Shown here: positions 41,535-52,292 of the stretch, in pieces | Layout of the letters: each line of letters begins with the position of its first letter | Numbering within the stretch: position 1 is the stretch's first letter | Assembly: GCA_038227995.1 (NCBI GenBank) | Contig: JBBRPP010000008.1 | Coordinates: 113,828 to 177,827 of the forward strand | DNA length: 64,000 bases | Source: WLMZ01 sp038227995 | GTDB taxonomy: Bacteria > Actinomycetota > Acidimicrobiia > Acidimicrobiales > Ilumatobacteraceae | Direction: 5' to 3' | Position numbers and translations under genes: made by a program | Notes under the pieces: model-generated | What the model was told of the DNA's origin: nothing | What the model saw: only the letters and a program-made list of their open reading frames with translations | Databases searched by the model: none

Positions 41535-42128
41535 ATGACCCATGCCGCCACCGAGCACAGCGCGATCACCGCGTTGCGGTTCGGGGTGGTCGATGTCGAG
41601 ACATCCGGGCTCTCGCCCTCGCGGCATCGCGTTCTACAGGTTGCGGTCGTCACCATCGACGGTGACGGCACCGTCCTCGACAGCTGGTGCAGCCTGGTTC
41701 GCCCTCGGCTCAAGTGGTTGTTCCGCCTCGGCCCTCGCCACATCCATGGTCTCAACCGGCGCGATCTCCGGCGTGCGCCGAAGGCTCGATCAGTCATGCG
41801 TGAATTGGCGCGACGGCTCGATGGCAGCACGTTCACGGCGCACAATGCCGGGTTCGATGCGGCGTTCCTGCAGCAGTGCGCTCGCCGGGCAGGCGTCACC
41901 CTGTCGCTCACCCCCAGCCTGTGCACCCTGTATCTGTCTCGACGGCTCGACCCTGATCGCGCCCTCTCGCACCGTTTGGCCGATGTCACTGCCCGATTCG
42001 GCATCCACAACGAACGTCCGCATGACGCGCTGCAGGACGCGTTGGCGACGGCAGCGCTTCTGCCTCATCTGCTGCAGGCCCACGGCGTGACCGACGCGGA
42101 TCAGCTCGCCGGCTTGACCCGCTCGTAG
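41535..42128 (+). CDS. DnaQ-like 3'-5' exonuclease (DEDDh)
   Basis: A 197-residue exonuclease domain protein. Exo I is FGVVDVETSGLSPS (DxE), Exo II is FTAHNAGFDAAFLQQ, and Exo III is ERPHDALQDALATAALL (HxxxxD), giving the full DEDDh set. The family includes the epsilon proofreading subunit and stand-alone repair nucleases. An in-frame ATG at 41523 lies inside the inverted repeat and within the -10 hexamer, so 41535 is preferred. The 3' end overlaps the end of the convergent WYL gene by 28 nt. Confidence 0.9.
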   Translation: MTHAATEHSAITALRFGVVDVETSGLSPSRHRVLQVAVVTIDGDGTVLDSWCSLVRPRLKWLFRLGPRHIHGLNRRDLRRAPKARSVMRELARRLDGSTFTAHNAGFDAAFLQQCARRAGVTLSLTPSLCTLYLSRRLDPDRALSHRLADVTARFGIHNERPHDALQDALATAALLPHLLQAHGVTDADQLAGLTRS

Positions 42129-43066
42129 GCCGCCAGCACATCGGTCGCAGTCGACGCGGCAAGCATTTGCCATCGCGCCGGTTCGACGACCGCTGTGTCT
42201 CGACCGAGCCGCAACAGCAGGCGGGACAGCCACTGCTCGCTGGCCACCGGCATCACTGCGATCGACATCGCTGGATCAGACGCATCAGCTTCGATCGAGT
42301 CCACCGGGTACCGCTCGATCTGCCACAGCGAATCCGTCGGCAGTCGCAGCGTGACACGTTCGACATCGGCGTCGTCAGCAAACCAGCGTTGGGTGTCGGG
42401 GAGCACGACCACGCGTCGTGCTTCGAATTCACCAGTGGGGTGAAGATCGAGGATCCGGTCCAGCCGGAACGACCGCTCCGCGCCCGAGCGTTCATCGTCC
42501 GCGAGCACGTACCAATGCCCTCGGTCGGTGAACACGGCACGAGGGATGATCTCGCGCTCACTCGATTCGTCGCGCGCCGGCGTCCAGTACGTCATCACCA
42601 AGCGCTCGCCGGCATCGACGGCCGTCGCGATCCGGTCGGCGATGGCCGGCCGTTCGAGATCGACCACCAGCCCGTCGTCTCCGAGGGTCGCTGCCAACTT
42701 CGTCAGTGCTCGCCCGAGCGGGCCGTCTGGTTCGGCGCCAGGCATCGACATCGCCGCTCGCCCCGCGATCAGGAGTGCAAAGCCCTCGGGAGCTGTCAGC
42801 CGCAACGGCTTCGTGAACACGCGCGGGATGCCCGCGTACACCATGCCGTCGTCGATGAAGACGTCGATCATCTCGTCGACGAACGGCGGCAGACCGCACA
42901 GCGCGGCGAGTTCGAGGTCGGCGATGACTTCGTTCTCGGTGAGCGCGAAGTGGTGTGCCATCTCGGCCAGCGAGACATCGCCCCGCTGCATCAACCACGG
43001 AAGCATGACGAGCAAGCGGCGCAGCCGCTCCTGGGCCGGCCGGGGCCCGCGCTTGACAGCCACCAT
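42101..43066 (-). CDS. pafC: WYL-domain transcriptional regulator PafC
   Basis: A 321-residue WYL protein, the second half of the PafBC pair. The N-terminal winged helix is LRRLLVMLPWLMQRGDVSLAEMAHHF; the WYL domain includes RLVMTYWTPARDES and the pocket strand IIPRAVFTDRGHWYVLADDE. In mycobacteria PafBC activates a RecA-independent DNA-damage regulon. It shares a TGATG junction with pafB, fixing the start. Its 3' end overlaps the convergent exonuclease gene. The proteasome/Pup genes with which pafBC often travels are not in the window. Confidence 0.87.
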   Translation of the reverse strand: MVAVKRGPRPAQERLRRLLVMLPWLMQRGDVSLAEMAHHFALTENEVIADLELAALCGLPPFVDEMIDVFIDDGMVYAGIPRVFTKPLRLTAPEGFALLIAGRAAMSMPGAEPDGPLGRALTKLAATLGDDGLVVDLERPAIADRIATAVDAGERLVMTYWTPARDESSEREIIPRAVFTDRGHWYVLADDERSGAERSFRLDRILDLHPTGEFEARRVVVLPDTQRWFADDADVERVTLRLPTDSLWQIERYPVDSIEADASDPAMSIAVMPVASEQWLSRLLLRLGRDTAVVEPARWQMLAASTATDVLAAYERVKPAS

Positions 43067-44028
43067 CAGCCCTGCCCCGCCGTGGTCGCATCGGCATCGC
43101 CGGCGATCTGTCCGAGCCAGGCGACGACATCGGCCCTGACTTCATCGGGAGCGACCACGACCGCATGATCGGTGAGACCGAGCACCCATGAGCGGAAGGC
43201 ATCGCGGTTGAGGCACGGCACCTCGACATCGATCGACCCGTCACTGTGACGCCGGGTCACGGCCACCTCGCCCACCTCGCCGGCGACCAGCGCTGCTCGC
43301 TGCGCGGCGATGCGCACCGTCGCGTGCGTGATCTCCGTTTCGGGATCGCCGAGCAACTTCGGATCGGATGGGAACACCGCGCGGATGTCGAAGTCGACCG
43401 GCCGCTCGAACGATCCGCTGTTGCCGGCCGAGACGGCGCCGTCGATGCGATCGACGCGAAATGTGCGCACCTCGTCGTGGCCGTGGTCGTAGCCGATGAC
43501 GTACCAGTAGCCGTCGCGGAGCAGCAGCCCAAACGGATCGAGAATGCGGCCCACGTCGCGATACCCGAACGAGACCGTGGCGCGCGCCGCAACGGCTTCG
43601 CGCAGCACGGGCAGGGCAACGAACGTCGGCACGGTGGCGGCCACGGATCGGGACGGACGGTCACCACCCACGCCGAGCTTCCACAGCCCTTCCTGCCCCC
43701 ACTGATCGTCGGTTCGCACGGCGGCGACGGCAAGCTGCAGCGCGTGCCGTTCGTCGTCGGTGAGGTCGAGGTCGGCGAGCTCGTAGCGGCGACGGTCGAT
43801 TCGGTAGGCGGTCTTGCCCGCATCGTTGCCGGAGAGCACCTGCTGCTCGATCGGCACGCCGATGTCGCGTAGGACGGACTTGTCGCGCTCGAACGCACCG
43901 CGCAGAGCGTGATCGTTCACGGGATATTGACCGACGAGTTCGGCCGTGATCTGCTGCAGCGTCAACGGACGGCGGGTCTCGAGCAGCAGCGCGAGCAGAT
44001 TGGTGAGGCGTTCCAGCGGTTCAGCCAT
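43066..44028 (-). CDS. pafB: WYL-domain transcriptional regulator PafB
   Basis: A 320-residue WYL protein. MAEPLERLTNLLALLLETRRPLTLQQI leads into the helix-turn-helix; the WYL domain contains ATVSFGYRDVGRILDPFGLLLRDGYWYVIGYDHG. PafB forms a heterodimer with PafC in DNA-damage control. There is no close ribosome site; a TAGGGT hexamer is 17 nt upstream of the ATG, further than in the leaderless genes here. Upstream lies the cobalamin-binding gene on the same strand. Confidence 0.87.
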   Translation of the reverse strand: MAEPLERLTNLLALLLETRRPLTLQQITAELVGQYPVNDHALRGAFERDKSVLRDIGVPIEQQVLSGNDAGKTAYRIDRRRYELADLDLTDDERHALQLAVAAVRTDDQWGQEGLWKLGVGGDRPSRSVAATVPTFVALPVLREAVAARATVSFGYRDVGRILDPFGLLLRDGYWYVIGYDHGHDEVRTFRVDRIDGAVSAGNSGSFERPVDFDIRAVFPSDPKLLGDPETEITHATVRIAAQRAALVAGEVGEVAVTRRHSDGSIDVEVPCLNRDAFRSWVLGLTDHAVVVAPDEVRADVVAWLGQIAGDADATTAGQG

Positions 44029-44048
44029 GATGCGACGAACAGCGAACC

Positions 44049-44459
44049 CTACGGCGTCGCGTCGGCTCGGCTGGCGGCGATGACTTCGCGCATGATCCGC
44101 ACGACATCGTCGGACGACGCCCCCGGAGTGAGCACGCCCGCCACGCCGAGCTCGGTCAGTTTGGCGACGTCCTGGGCCGGGATGATTCCGCCGACGACCA
44201 CGGGGATGTCGACCCCACGTTCACGAACCGCGTTGACCACCAGCGGTGCCAGTGTCATGTGCGCGCCGCTGAGCATCGAGAGTCCGATCGCATCGACGTC
44301 TTCGTCGATGGCCGCGGCAGCGACCTTCTCGGGCGTCTGGAACAACCCGGTGTAGATCACTTCGAAGCCGCCGTCGCGCAGGATTCGCGCCACGACTTTG
44401 ACCCCGCGGTCGTGCCCGTCGAGCCCTACTTTGGCGACGAGAACGCGATCGGCTGTCAT
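44049..44459 (-). CDS. Cobalamin-binding subunit of acyl-CoA mutase
   Basis: A 136-residue B12-binding domain protein. The cobalamin ligand motif DxHxxG is DGHDRG (histidine coordinates cobalt), with the SxL motif in IGLSMLSGAH and the GG motif in VVVGGIIP. The length matches the small stand-alone partner of large acyl-CoA mutase subunits such as that encoded at 48424. It is not adjacent to that gene but only 4 kb away. TACACT (agtgta, + strand 44466-44471) ends 6 nt before the ATG. It is divergent from the methyltransferase gene. Confidence 0.9.
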   Translation of the reverse strand: MTADRVLVAKVGLDGHDRGVKVVARILRDGGFEVIYTGLFQTPEKVAAAAIDEDVDAIGLSMLSGAHMTLAPLVVNAVRERGVDIPVVVGGIIPAQDVAKLTELGVAGVLTPGASSDDVVRIMREVIAASRADATP

Positions 44460-44490
44460 CGCGCCAGTGTAGAGGAGCCAGACTGAACCG

Positions 44491-45189
44491 ATGCCCGACG
44501 ACAGCAGTCCGATCGACCACGTCAGCCTCGCCGATGCATACGCGCTCGTGACACCGGACGACAATCGCAAGCTCTACCGGCGGTGGGCCGCAACGTACGA
44601 GTCGGAGTTCGTGGCCGAGAACAAGTACGTGATCCCGCGCCAGGTCGCGATGGTGTTCGCCGAAGCAGCGACGGCGCTCGGCGCCGATTTCTGCGGGCCG
44701 GTCCTCGACGTCGGCTCGGGGACGGGGCTGGTCGCCGAAGCGCTCGCCGCGAGCCCGCTCGCACGCTCCACGCCGTTCGCGATCGACGGGGTCGACATCT
44801 CTCCGGAGATGATCGCCGTGGCCTCGTCGAAATTGCGTCGCGACGGATCTGCGCTGTATCGAACGTTGATCGAGGCCGATCTCACCACTTCGTGCGCTGT
44901 CACCCCAGAGGGCTACGGCGGGTTGCTGAGCGCGGGCACCTTCACCCACGGTCATCTCGGCCCCTCTGCGTTGAGCGGTCTGATCCGGTTCGGACGCCTC
45001 GGCGCGCTGTTCGCGATCGGCATCAACGCCGAGCACTACGCCGAACGAGGCTTCGAACGCTGCCTCGACGAGGAAGTCGGTCGGGGCACGATCCGCGACC
45101 TTCAACCGCGCGAGGTCGAGATGTACCTACCCGGTAGCCCGCACTGGGGCGAGACAGCGATCGTCGCGGTCTTCCGCCGCGCGGGCTGA
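44491..45189 (+). CDS. Class I SAM-dependent methyltransferase
   Basis: A 232-residue methyltransferase. Motif I is VLDVGSGTGLVAEAL, motif II region IDGVDISPEMIAVA and the later GGLLSAGTFTHGHLGP substitutes for the usual acidic/Pro motif IV. The first part LVTPDDNRKLYRRWAATYES resembles trans-aconitate-type and other small-molecule methyltransferases. The substrate is not predictable. It lies divergent from the cobalamin-binding gene and convergent with an alpha/beta hydrolase gene 21 nt away. Confidence 0.85.
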   Translation: MPDDSSPIDHVSLADAYALVTPDDNRKLYRRWAATYESEFVAENKYVIPRQVAMVFAEAATALGADFCGPVLDVGSGTGLVAEALAASPLARSTPFAIDGVDISPEMIAVASSKLRRDGSALYRTLIEADLTTSCAVTPEGYGGLLSAGTFTHGHLGPSALSGLIRFGRLGALFAIGINAEHYAERGFERCLDEEVGRGTIRDLQPREVEMYLPGSPHWGETAIVAVFRRAG

Positions 45190-45210
45190 ACGAAGTCGGG
45201 CGCCCCAGTA

Positions 45211-45963
45211 TCAGGCGGCTGCGGCGCGGTGCCGGCTCGAGAACGACACCCATTCGTTCATGGGTTGGGCGAGACGATCGGCGATCACGGACAGGGCACG
45301 CGGGTTGTGCCCCAGCCCGCAATGGCTGCCGATCACACGAACGTTCTCGGCCCGGGCACGTGGTTGGTCGACGCAGCTGCGCCACGGCACGATGCCATCA
45401 CCCTTGGTGTAGATCGCCGTCGTCGGCACGGTGATCACGGGCCGCTCGCTCTCCGGAGCACGCATCGGATCGACACGCGCGCTGTGGAAGGTAGACAGCA
45501 TGTTGTAGAGGCTGCGCGCATTGCTCTGCTCGCGGTCGTCGAGCGCGAACGGACTGCCCAGTGTGATGACCTGGCGGACCAAGTCAGGGAACATCCGCGC
45601 CATCTCGCGCGCATAGACACCACCGAGGCTCCAGCCGATGATGCTGACGGGTTCGCCGTGCACCCGAGCGAGGTCTTCGACCCGGCGCATCATGCCGTCG
45701 AGAATTCGATCGGTCGGTCCGACGTTCACGCCGAGCCTCCAGCTGTGCACATGATGATCGAGATCGCGCAGGTACCACCGCAGCGTGCGGGTCGAGTTGT
45801 CGCTGGCCATGAACCCCGGGAACACGAGCACGGGGTGGCCGTCGCCGCGAGGAGCGCGCCGCAGCAGCGGCAGCATCGCACCCATGGCACCGAATTCGAA
45901 GGTCGCTCGCGCGCCTTCGGTCAACAGCCACTGCGGCCCTGGCCGCTTCATCTGATCCACCAT
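45211..45963 (-). CDS. Alpha/beta hydrolase (lipase/PGAP1-like)
   Basis: A 250-residue alpha/beta hydrolase. The oxyanion region is VLVFPGFMASDNSTR, the nucleophile elbow is IIGWSLGGVYAREMA (GxSxG), an acid lies in TKGDGIVPW and the catalytic histidine is likely in GSHCGLGHNP. No signal peptide is obvious. The ATG at 45963 follows GGGGGG-rich sequence acting as ribosome site; a longer frame to 46182 is shadow over the pgi 3' end. It follows pgi by 26 nt on the same strand. Substrate unknown (esters, lipids). Confidence 0.85.
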   Translation of the reverse strand: MVDQMKRPGPQWLLTEGARATFEFGAMGAMLPLLRRAPRGDGHPVLVFPGFMASDNSTRTLRWYLRDLDHHVHSWRLGVNVGPTDRILDGMMRRVEDLARVHGEPVSIIGWSLGGVYAREMARMFPDLVRQVITLGSPFALDDREQSNARSLYNMLSTFHSARVDPMRAPESERPVITVPTTAIYTKGDGIVPWRSCVDQPRARAENVRVIGSHCGLGHNPRALSVIADRLAQPMNEWVSFSSRHRAAAA

Positions 45964-45989
45964 GACGACCCCCCGGTCCGCTTGATGGA

Positions 45990-47657
45990 TCAGACGGTAC
46001 CCGAGCCAGGTCCTTCCGAGACGCCTCGCTGCAACCGGTACCAATCGATGAGCGCGTTGGTCGAGCTGTCGTGGGCACCCGCCGGGGCGTCCGACCCGGT
46101 CAACTCGGGCGTGATTCGGTTGGCCAACGCCTTGCCGAGCTCGACGCCCCACTGGTCGAAGCTGTTGACGTCCCAGATGCAACCCTGCACGAACACCTTG
46201 TGTTCGTAGAGGGCGATCAGCTCGCCGAGAATGCGCGGGGTCAGACGCTGCGCCAGGATCGTGGTCGTCGGACGGTTGCCGGTGAACACCCGGTGGGGCA
46301 CCTGGAACCCAGGGATGCCCTCGGCCTCGGCTTCATCCTTGGTCTTGCCGAACGCGAGCGCTTCGGTCTGGGCGAACAGGTTGGCCATCAGCAGATCGTG
46401 ATGGTTGCGGTACGGGTGGTTGGGGTCGGCAAAGCCGATCATGTCGACCGGCACCAGCCTCGTGCCCTGGTGCAACAACTGGTAGAACGCGTGCTGGCCG
46501 TTGGTGCCCGGCTCGCCCCACACGATGGATCCGGAGTCGATGGACACCGGTGTTCCGTCGCGATGTACACCCTTGCCGTTGCTCTCCATGTCGAGCTGTT
46601 GGAGGTACGCTGCGAACCGGCTCAATTCGTGCGCGTACGGCATCACCCCCTGGCTCTGGGCGCCGAGGACGTTGCTGTTCCAGATACCGATCAGCGCCAT
46701 CAACACCGGGACGTTCGACGCGAGCGGCGTGGAACGAAAGTGTTCGTCGATGGCGTGGAAGCCGGCGAGGAATTCGTGGAATCCGTCAGGTCCGATCGCC
46801 AGCATGAGCGAGAGGCCGATCGCAGAATCAACCGAATAGCGACCGCCGACCCAATCCCAGAACCCGAACATGTTGTCGGTGTCGATGCCGAACGCGGCAA
46901 CCTTCTCGGCGTTGGTCGACACGGCGACGAAATGCTTCGCAACCGCGGCCGAGTCTCCGCCCAAACCGGCCAGCAACCAATCGCGCGCCGTCGTCGCGTT
47001 GGTCAGCGTCTCGATGGTCGTGAACGTCTTCGACGAGATCACGAACATCGTCGTCGCCGGATCGACATCGGCGATGTTCTGAGCGATGTCGGCGCCGTCG
47101 ACGTTGGAGACGAATCGGCACTCGATCTCGGGATGCTTGAACGCATGCAGCCCGCGATACGCCATTGCCGGTCCGAGGTCGCTCCCGCCGATGCCGATGT
47201 TGATCACGGTACGAATCCGCTGACCGGTGTGGCCGGTCCACTCACCGCTGCGGACGCGATCGGCGAACGCTCCCATCCGATCGAGCGTCTCGTGGACATC
47301 GGGCACCACGTCGTGCGGTTCACCATTGGCCTCCGTCACCGTCACCACGCTGCCGCGCGGTGCACGCAATGCCGTGTGCAACACGGCCCTGTCTTCGGTC
47401 GTGTTGATCTTCTCTCCGGTGAACATCGCTTCGCGACGCCCCTCGACATCAGCGGTCACGGCCAGTGCGAGCAGGCGCCGGATCGTCTCTGCGGTGATCC
47501 GCTGCTTGGAGAAATCGACCCGCAGATCAGCCGCCGCGAAGGTGAAGGCCGCGGCCCGGCCGGGGTCGGTCGCGAACAGTTCGCGAAGGTGCGCAACAGG
47601 CGCGTCATGTGCATGCGCCAAGACGTCGGACCAGGCAGGAGAAACGGTGATGTCCAC
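45990..47657 (-). CDS. pgi: Glucose-6-phosphate isomerase
   Basis: A 555-residue enzyme interconverting glucose-6-phosphate and fructose-6-phosphate. Signatures: NIGIGGSDLGPAMAYRGL, the phosphate-binding VISSKTFTTIETLTN, GGRYSVDSAIGLSL, and the catalytic histidine region YQLLHQGTRLVPVDMIGF; C-terminal SFDQWGVELGKALAN is one of the two PROSITE patterns. Length is normal for the long (E. coli-type) form. The start is GTG with TAACGT (acgtta, + strand 47665-47670) ending 7 nt upstream, so an own leaderless promoter exists although pgl lies just upstream (54 nt). Confidence 0.95.
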   Translation of the reverse strand: MDITVSPAWSDVLAHAHDAPVAHLRELFATDPGRAAAFTFAAADLRVDFSKQRITAETIRRLLALAVTADVEGRREAMFTGEKINTTEDRAVLHTALRAPRGSVVTVTEANGEPHDVVPDVHETLDRMGAFADRVRSGEWTGHTGQRIRTVINIGIGGSDLGPAMAYRGLHAFKHPEIECRFVSNVDGADIAQNIADVDPATTMFVISSKTFTTIETLTNATTARDWLLAGLGGDSAAVAKHFVAVSTNAEKVAAFGIDTDNMFGFWDWVGGRYSVDSAIGLSLMLAIGPDGFHEFLAGFHAIDEHFRSTPLASNVPVLMALIGIWNSNVLGAQSQGVMPYAHELSRFAAYLQQLDMESNGKGVHRDGTPVSIDSGSIVWGEPGTNGQHAFYQLLHQGTRLVPVDMIGFADPNHPYRNHHDLLMANLFAQTEALAFGKTKDEAEAEGIPGFQVPHRVFTGNRPTTTILAQRLTPRILGELIALYEHKVFVQGCIWDVNSFDQWGVELGKALANRITPELTGSDAPAGAHDSSTNALIDWYRLQRGVSEGPGSGTV

Positions 47658-47711
47658 GGCTGCGACGTTACCGCACCGTCTCGAAGCGGCCAGTCCGAGC
47701 GATCGTCGCTG

Positions 47712-48392
47712 TCAGTCGAGCGCGAGGCCGGCCGCGCCGGCCGCATCGGTGATCAGCGTGGTTCGCGTTCGTCGGACTCGGCTGATGGGGATGTCGTCGT
47801 GACGGACGAGCCACCCAGCGAGCGGCTCGGCCTTGGCGGCGCCGACCGCCAGCACCATGCGCGATCTGGCTGCGTTGACCACCTTCGGCAGGATGGTCAT
47901 CCGGATCCGACCGTTGAACTCGCCGCACACCCCGACTGCGCCGGGAGCGTTCACGACGTCGTCACCCGGAGGCCACGACGCGGTATGCCCGTCATCGCCG
48001 CAGCCGAGGTGGACGATGTCCAGCGGCTCCGTGCCGATCGTCGTTGCGTACGCCGCCGCTGCACGAGCCAACGACGTGTTCGTCACGCCCATCAGATGCA
48101 CGTTGGCCTTGGGCATCGTGATCCGGCTCAACAGATGGTCGGTGAGTTGAACCGTGTTCCGATCAGGGTCGCTGTCGGGCGCCACGCGCTCGTCGACCTG
48201 GAACAGGTGGACGGATCGCCACGGCAGATCCATGGTCGCCAACGCGTCGAGCATCAGCGCGGGCGTACTACCGCCACTCACCGCGAGACGACACACGCCA
48301 CGTGAGCGAACCGCTGTGTGGACGCGCCGAGCAATCCACGCAGCCGCCGCATCAGCGGCCGCTTGCGACGATGAAACGACAGTGATCTGCAC
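47712..48392 (-). CDS. pgl: 6-phosphogluconolactonase
   Basis: A 226-residue enzyme of the oxidative pentose phosphate pathway. Motifs: RLAVSGGSTPALMLDAL, VHLFQVDERVAPDSDPDRN and LDIVHLGCGDDGHTASWPPG (the G.G.DGH active-site signature). The start is GTG at 48392 with TACTGT (acagta, + strand 48399-48404) ending 6 nt upstream. A longer frame to 48446 is not needed. It is grouped with pgi, which competes for glucose-6-phosphate. zwf and gnd are not in the window. Confidence 0.92.
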   Translation of the reverse strand: MQITVVSSSQAAADAAAAWIARRVHTAVRSRGVCRLAVSGGSTPALMLDALATMDLPWRSVHLFQVDERVAPDSDPDRNTVQLTDHLLSRITMPKANVHLMGVTNTSLARAAAAYATTIGTEPLDIVHLGCGDDGHTASWPPGDDVVNAPGAVGVCGEFNGRIRMTILPKVVNAARSRMVLAVGAAKAEPLAGWLVRHDDIPISRVRRTRTTLITDAAGAAGLALD

Positions 48393-48423
48393 CGGGCCAC
48401 AGTACCCACCGAGAGCGCGTCGA

Positions 48424-50097
<1,674 letters not shown>

Positions 50098-50134
50098 GGG
50101 GGTCTCCATCTCCGTCAGCAACTGCTCGTGGCCG

Positions 50135-50141
50135 TACTGTA
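50135..50141. promoter_or_regulatory. Overlapping divergent -10 elements (nitroreductase/mutase)
   Basis: TACTGTA reads as TACTGT on the plus strand (6 nt before the nitroreductase ATG) and as TACAGT on the minus strand towards the mutase gene, whose leader would be about 30 nt with a GGAG site. The two promoters probably compete. Confidence 0.45.
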
Positions 50142-50146
50142 GTGGC

Positions 50147-50794
50147 ATGGGTGATTCCTTCGACATCGATCAGACCGACCGCTTGCTGACGACGACGCGT
50201 GCCGTTCGCAAGCGACTCGACCTCACCAAGCCGGTGCCGCGCGAACTCATCCTCGACTGCATTCGCGTCGCGACACAGGCACCCGCCGGCGGCAACGTGC
50301 AGCGCTGGCGGTGGCTGGTCATCGACGACCCTGATCTCAAGCTCGGTCTGGCCGACCTGTACCGCAAGGCCTACCAGCCGTACATGGCAGCTCAACGCCA
50401 AGCCGTCGAGCGTGTCGGTGGCGCAGAGAACATCGGCGCGATCATGGACAGCTCTGATCACCTGGCCCAGATCCTGCACGAGGTGCCGGCGCTCGTCATC
50501 CCGTGCAGCCTTGGTACTCCCGTCGGATCTCAGGGCATGGTGTCGGGCTTCTACGGCAGCATCTTGCCCGCTGTGTGGAACTTCATGCTCGCCGCCCGTT
50601 CGCGCGGTCTCGGAACAGCGTGGACCACGCTGCACCTCGAGTTCGAAGCCGAAGCTCGGCAGCTGCTCGGCATCCCCGAGACCGTCACCCAGGTCGCCCT
50701 CACCCCCGTCGCCTACTACACCGGCGACACGTTCAAGCCGGGCATGCGCCGAGCGGCAGAGGAGATCACGTACTTCAACGGCTGGAAATCGTGA
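50147..50794 (+). CDS. Nitroreductase family FMN protein
   Basis: A 215-residue nitroreductase-fold protein. LTTTRAVRKRLDLTKPVPRE and ATQAPAGGNVQRWRWLVID are the FMN-binding N-terminus, and AVWNFMLAARSRGLGTAWTT with GIPETVTQVALTPVAYYTG gives the C-terminal family pattern. Substrates are unpredictable (nitro compounds, flavin or mycofactocin-related reactions). ATG at 50147. It overlaps the RarD-like gene by 4 nt, forming the first of three coupled genes. Confidence 0.88.
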   Translation: MGDSFDIDQTDRLLTTTRAVRKRLDLTKPVPRELILDCIRVATQAPAGGNVQRWRWLVIDDPDLKLGLADLYRKAYQPYMAAQRQAVERVGGAENIGAIMDSSDHLAQILHEVPALVIPCSLGTPVGSQGMVSGFYGSILPAVWNFMLAARSRGLGTAWTTLHLEFEAEARQLLGIPETVTQVALTPVAYYTGDTFKPGMRRAAEEITYFNGWKS

Positions 50795-51759
50795 CCCAAG
50801 CCGCGGCCGCGGAACACGAGACCGACGCCACCACCACGGTCGCGTACTCCGCCGCAGATCGGCGGTCAGGCTTGATGTGGGGCATCACGTCCTACGTCTT
50901 CTGGGGTCTCATCACGATCTACTGGAAGCACCTCGAGCACTTCAACGCGTTCGAGCTCGTCGGTTTCCGGATCACGTCGTCGGCGATCCTGATGACGATC
51001 TACACCGCGGCCACAGGTCGGCTCAAGCCACTGCTGGTCCGCCTCCGCGACCGCAAGCTGCTGCGTCGTGTCACGTTCGCATCGGTGATGTTGACCGCGA
51101 ACTGGACGACCTATGTGTGGGCCGTCGTCCACAATCGAGTGATCGAGACGGCACTCGGCTACTTCATCACCCCGATCGGATTGATGCTCGCGGGCGTGCT
51201 GGTGTTGCACGAGAAGATGCACAGGGTGCAACAGGGAGCGCTCGTGCTGGCCGTGGTCGCTGTCGTCGTGCTCACCGTCGGTTACGGCCAGTTCCCGTGG
51301 GTGGCGTTGCTGATTGCGACCACCTGGGTGACGTACACGTACACGAAGAAGCACTCGCCGCTCACGCCGATCGAGAGCCTGACCGCGGAAACACTGGTGC
51401 TGATCGGGCCGGCGATCGCCGTCGTGATCTGGAGCAGTACACGGGCAACGAGCGCGTTCCACACGGCGGGCACTGGTTCGTGGATCCTGATCGCGCTCAC
51501 CGGGGTGGTCACCACGATCCCGCTGCTGATGTTTGCTCACGCTGCCCAGCGACTGGCGCTGACGGTGATGGCGTTGATCCAGTACATCGTGCCCACGATC
51601 AACTTCCTGCTCGGCTGGCTCGCGTATCACGAGACGCTGAACGCGACCCGGGTGGTCGGATTCGTGCTCGTCTGGATCGGCCTCGCGGCCGTCACCATCG
51701 ATTCGCTCCGACGCCTGAGACGCGGCACCACGCTGCTCGCTGCTGGTGAGCTCGCATGA
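50791..51759 (+). CDS. rarD: EamA family transporter RarD-like
   Basis: A 322-residue drug/metabolite transporter with about ten membrane helices. GITSYVFWGLITIYWKHLEH and AFELVGFRITSSAILMTIY are the RarD signature; LGYFITPIGLMLAGVLVLHEK and the final QYIVPTINFLLGWLAYHE complete the two EamA repeats. RarD proteins are named from chloramphenicol sensitivity, but their natural cargo is unknown. GTG at 50791 overlaps the nitroreductase stop; its own stop overlaps the NUDIX gene. Confidence 0.88.
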   Translation: MTQAAAAEHETDATTTVAYSAADRRSGLMWGITSYVFWGLITIYWKHLEHFNAFELVGFRITSSAILMTIYTAATGRLKPLLVRLRDRKLLRRVTFASVMLTANWTTYVWAVVHNRVIETALGYFITPIGLMLAGVLVLHEKMHRVQQGALVLAVVAVVVLTVGYGQFPWVALLIATTWVTYTYTKKHSPLTPIESLTAETLVLIGPAIAVVIWSSTRATSAFHTAGTGSWILIALTGVVTTIPLLMFAHAAQRLALTVMALIQYIVPTINFLLGWLAYHETLNATRVVGFVLVWIGLAAVTIDSLRRLRRGTTLLAAGELA

Positions 51760-52292
51760 AGTGGATCGTGCACGGTGAACGGACGATCTACGAGAGCCCG
51801 TGGGTCAACCTCTCGCTCACCGACATCGAGATCCCGGGTGGCCCACGCTTCGACCACCACGTGATCCGCATGCCGGCCGAAGCCTCCGGAACCGTGATCG
51901 AAGACCCCGAACAGGGCGTGCTGCTGCTGTGGCGGCACCGCTTCACGACCGACACCTGGGGATGGGAGATCCCTGCCGGACGAGTCGACGACGGCGAAAC
52001 ACCCATCGAAGCTGCGGCGCGTGAGGCATTCGAAGAGACCGGCTGGCGACCCGGTCCGATCGTGCCGTTGGGTCGCTACTTCCCGCACAACGGGTCGAGC
52101 GATGCGGTGTTCAACCTGTTCCGGGCGGAGTCGGCACAGTACGTCGGCGAGCCGAGCGATCCGTCGGAATCCGAACGTGTCGAATGGGTCTCGTGGCCGG
52201 TGATCCGCGCCGAGATCGCGGCCGGAAGGATCGGCGACGGTCTGTCACTGACCGCGCTTCTCCTCGTTGCCTTCCAGCGGTCCGACGGCTGA
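51756..52292 (+). CDS. NUDIX hydrolase (ADP-ribose pyrophosphatase-like)
   Basis: A 178-residue NUDIX protein. The NUDIX box GRVDDGETPIEAAAREAFEE-TGW carries all the GX5EX7REUXEEXGU residues, and the acidic metal site is complete. VHGERTIYESPWVNLSL at the N-terminus and LGRYFPHNGSSDAVFNLFRA suggest the ADP-ribose/NDP-sugar class. Its ATG overlaps the rarD stop (ATGA). The 3' end overlaps the convergent TetR gene by 48 nt. Confidence 0.9.
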   Translation: MKWIVHGERTIYESPWVNLSLTDIEIPGGPRFDHHVIRMPAEASGTVIEDPEQGVLLLWRHRFTTDTWGWEIPAGRVDDGETPIEAAAREAFEETGWRPGPIVPLGRYFPHNGSSDAVFNLFRAESAQYVGEPSDPSESERVEWVSWPVIRAEIAAGRIGDGLSLTALLLVAFQRSDG